Of a stretch of 6,470 nt of DNA, positions 5,514-6,470 are shown piece after piece. Source of the DNA: an uncultured Oscillibacter sp. (GTDB lineage: Bacteria; Bacillota; Clostridia; Oscillospirales; Oscillospiraceae); NCBI GenBank assembly GCA_900542115.1, contig UQMC01000107.1, positions 1 through 6,470 of the forward strand. Direction: 5' to 3'. How positions within the stretch are numbered: position 1 is the first letter of the stretch; every line of letters begins with the position of its first letter. Under the pieces are notes generated by a model. That model saw only the letters and a program-made list of their open reading frames with translations. It was not told the origin of the DNA and ran no database searches. The translations under genes and the position numbers were made by a program.

Positions 5514-5546
5514 TAGTTTAATTTTGAACAATTTGAAATTATACTA
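5514..5546. promoter_or_regulatory. Candidate MarR operator, 33-bp imperfect palindrome
   Basis: Outer arms TAGTTTAATTT (5514-5524) and AAATTATACTA (5536-5546) are complementary at 10 of 11 positions around a centre at 5530; over the whole element 12 of 16 pairs match. It covers the -10 box (5538-5543), the expected transcription start and the early leader, the usual place for a MarR repressor site. Three TTTGAA copies (5523, 5532, 5548) also lie here. Binding is inferred, not shown. Confidence 0.55.
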
Positions 5547-5565
5547 CTTTGAAGTGAAATGTCAA
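5538..5565 (-). promoter_or_regulatory. Consensus sigma-A promoter of the MarR-MATE operon
   Basis: Both hexamers are perfect on the minus strand: TTGACA (5560-5565) and TATAAT (5538-5543), with a 16-bp spacer. The start would be near 5531, giving a leader of about 35 bases that ends in the AAGGAGG site. Such a strong promoter suggests that repression, rather than activation, controls the operon. Confidence 0.85.
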
Positions 5566-5640
5566 GGAAACTTTTGGGACAGCAGCTTCCACATGGAATT
5601 TTTCTCCTGCTCCATCGAAGATATTGCCGCTTCCGCGCAA

Positions 5641-5668
5641 AAAAAGCGGCCCCAATGGGCCGCTTTTT
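5641..5668 (-). terminator. Rho-independent terminator of the cytidylate kinase-like gene
   Basis: A 12-bp perfect stem (5641-5652 with 5657-5668) around a CAAT loop is followed on the minus strand by a run of seven or more Ts (complement of 5638-5645). It lies 10 bases past the kinase stop and upstream of the MarR promoter, isolating the two units. Bases 5569-5637 between terminator and promoter hold nothing I can identify. Confidence 0.9.
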
Positions 5669-5678
5669 AGAAAAGTTC

Positions 5679-6329
5679 TCAGTTCTGCTGGGTGGGGTCC
5701 TGCTCCGTGGGGCTGGGAATAGGGTGCTCCTTGTGGGCCACTATGGTTTGAATCAGCTCCACCGTGCCGCCGAGGCCCAGTGCGCTGCTGTTGAGGCAGA
5801 AATCATAGGCGTCCACTGCGCCCCACTTCTTAGAGGCATAGTATTCGCAGTAGGCCGCGCGGCGCTTATCCGTCTTTTGAATCAGCGTTTTGGCCTCCTC
5901 CGGCGTTACCTTCTGCCGCTTCGCTACCCGAGCGATACGGTCCTCCATGGGCGCGCTGATAAACAGGCTCAGCCGATTGGGGTCCTCTGCCAGCGCATAA
6001 TCGGCGCACCGGCCAATGATGACGCAGGGCCCCTTCTCCGCGATCTGGCGGATGGTCTTAAAGATGGCGAGATGCACCTGCTGCTCCAGAGACTCGCCCA
6101 TATTGCCGGAAAAGCCAAGGGGGTACGCGTCCATGGCGATGGCATACAGCAGGCTCTTGGGCTTTTCATCAAAATTTTCAAATATCTTCTGGCACAGGCC
6201 GCTCTTTTTCGCCGCCTCCTGCAGCAGCTCCTTATCGTAGAAGGGAATACCCAGCTCCTTGGAAACGCGGATACCGATTTCCTTGCCGCCGCTGCCGAAC
6301 TGTCGCCCAATAGTAATGATGGTTTTCAT
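5679..6329 (-). CDS. Cytidylate kinase-like family protein
   Basis: This 216-residue soluble protein belongs to the cytidylate kinase-like P-loop family (the Pfam Cytidylate_kin2 group). It opens with TIGRQFGSGGKEIG (residues 6-19), a P-loop variant with G12-S-G-G-K16. Then come YDKELLQEAA (31-40), GPCVIIGRCAD (100-110, strand plus Arg), the LSLFISAP strand (120-127), a lid-like DKRRAAYCEYY (154-164) and YDFCLNSS (175-182), all in family order. The family is related to CMP kinase but is separate from the essential Cmk, and the substrate of most members is not established. The last 20 or so residues are proline- and glutamine-rich and probably a flexible tail. The start at 6329 has AAGGAGG 7 bases before it and begins directly at the first strand; the in-frame ATG at 6377 adds a charged tail not expected in the family. 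It is a single-gene unit with its own promoter and terminator. Confidence 0.9.
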   Translation of the reverse strand: MKTIITIGRQFGSGGKEIGIRVSKELGIPFYDKELLQEAAKKSGLCQKIFENFDEKPKSLLYAIAMDAYPLGFSGNMGESLEQQVHLAIFKTIRQIAEKGPCVIIGRCADYALAEDPNRLSLFISAPMEDRIARVAKRQKVTPEEAKTLIQKTDKRRAAYCEYYASKKWGAVDAYDFCLNSSALGLGGTVELIQTIVAHKEHPIPSPTEQDPTQQN

Positions 6330-6407
6330 AAATTTTCCTCCTTGTTCTTTGCGTTTGCGGACTCGCATCTCTGTCAAAGGACATGGATGTAACCGTTTTA
6401 TGAGTTT

Positions 6408-6436
6408 ATTTTACCACGTTTCCGCCAATGCGTCAA
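6408..6436 (-). promoter_or_regulatory. Promoter of the cytidylate kinase-like gene
   Basis: On the minus strand TTGACG (6431-6436, five of six -35 bases) is followed after 17 bases by TAAAAT (6408-6413), preceded by TGG, giving an extended -10. The start would be near 6401 and the leader about 72 bases. I see no clear structure in that leader. A separate TTGACA at 6372-6377 has no matching -10. Confidence 0.7.
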
Positions 6437-6440
6437 ACGA

Positions 6441-6470
6441 AAAAAGTCCGTCCCAATGGGACGAACCTTT
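6441..6470 (-). terminator. Terminator of a gene beyond the right edge
   Basis: CGTCCC (6449-6454) pairs with GGGACG (6458-6463) around an AAT loop. After an internal loop AAAG (6443-6446) pairs with CTTT (6467-6470), where the window ends. On the minus strand six Ts follow, so it would stop a leftward gene located to the right of the window. The hairpin is cut by the edge, so its full length is unknown. Confidence 0.65.

Noticed and set aside
5559..6392. 277-residue plus-strand open frame opposite the kinase gene
   Set aside because: It reads straight through the terminator hairpin at 5641-5668, starts inside the MarR promoter without a ribosome site, and is antisense to the kinase.

Overview
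The window looks like ordinary chromosomal DNA of a moderately G+C-rich Clostridia-type Firmicute, possibly an Oscillospiraceae-like gut anaerobe. The basis is near-perfect AGGAGG-type ribosome-binding sites 5-9 bases before most starts, consensus or extended -10 sigma-A promoters, compact rho-independent terminators, and families common in those bacteria (DUF368, several MATE transporters, cytidylate kinase-like protein). The lineage is inferred from style, not from a marker gene. I see no rRNA, tRNA, CRISPR, insertion sequence, phage gene or origin.

Layout, left to right. (1) A strong leftward promoter at 8-36 serves a gene beyond the left edge. (2) A DUF368 membrane protein (138-938, minus) ends at a long hairpin (75-114). 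(3) A divergent 270-bp intergenic region leads to a first MATE transporter (1209-2618, plus). (4) A terminator shared by convergent genes (2640-2667) separates it from an uncharacterised 145-aa acidic protein (2675-3112, minus). (5) That gene is divergent from a stand-alone ModE-type winged-helix regulator (3236-3571, plus). Their predicted promoters are mirror images around one palindromic -35 element. (6) A MarR regulator and a MepA-like MATE transporter form a two-gene minus-strand operon (5496 down to 3663), with a consensus promoter overlapped by a 33-bp imperfect palindrome. (7) A cytidylate kinase-like protein (5679-6329, minus) has its own promoter and terminator. (8) A terminator for a gene beyond the right edge closes the window.

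The gene products are mostly envelope and transport functions: undecaprenyl-phosphate recycling (inferred for DUF368) and two drug/cation MATE exporters from different subgroups. The MarR-MATE pair resembles the mepR-mepA arrangement of Staphylococcus aureus and is probably an autoregulated efflux operon.

I found no convincing new multi-gene system. The most notable items are regulatory: the symmetric divergent promoter at 3147-3196, the sensor-less ModE-like regulator beside it with its uncharacterised partner gene, and the candidate MarR operator at 5514-5546.
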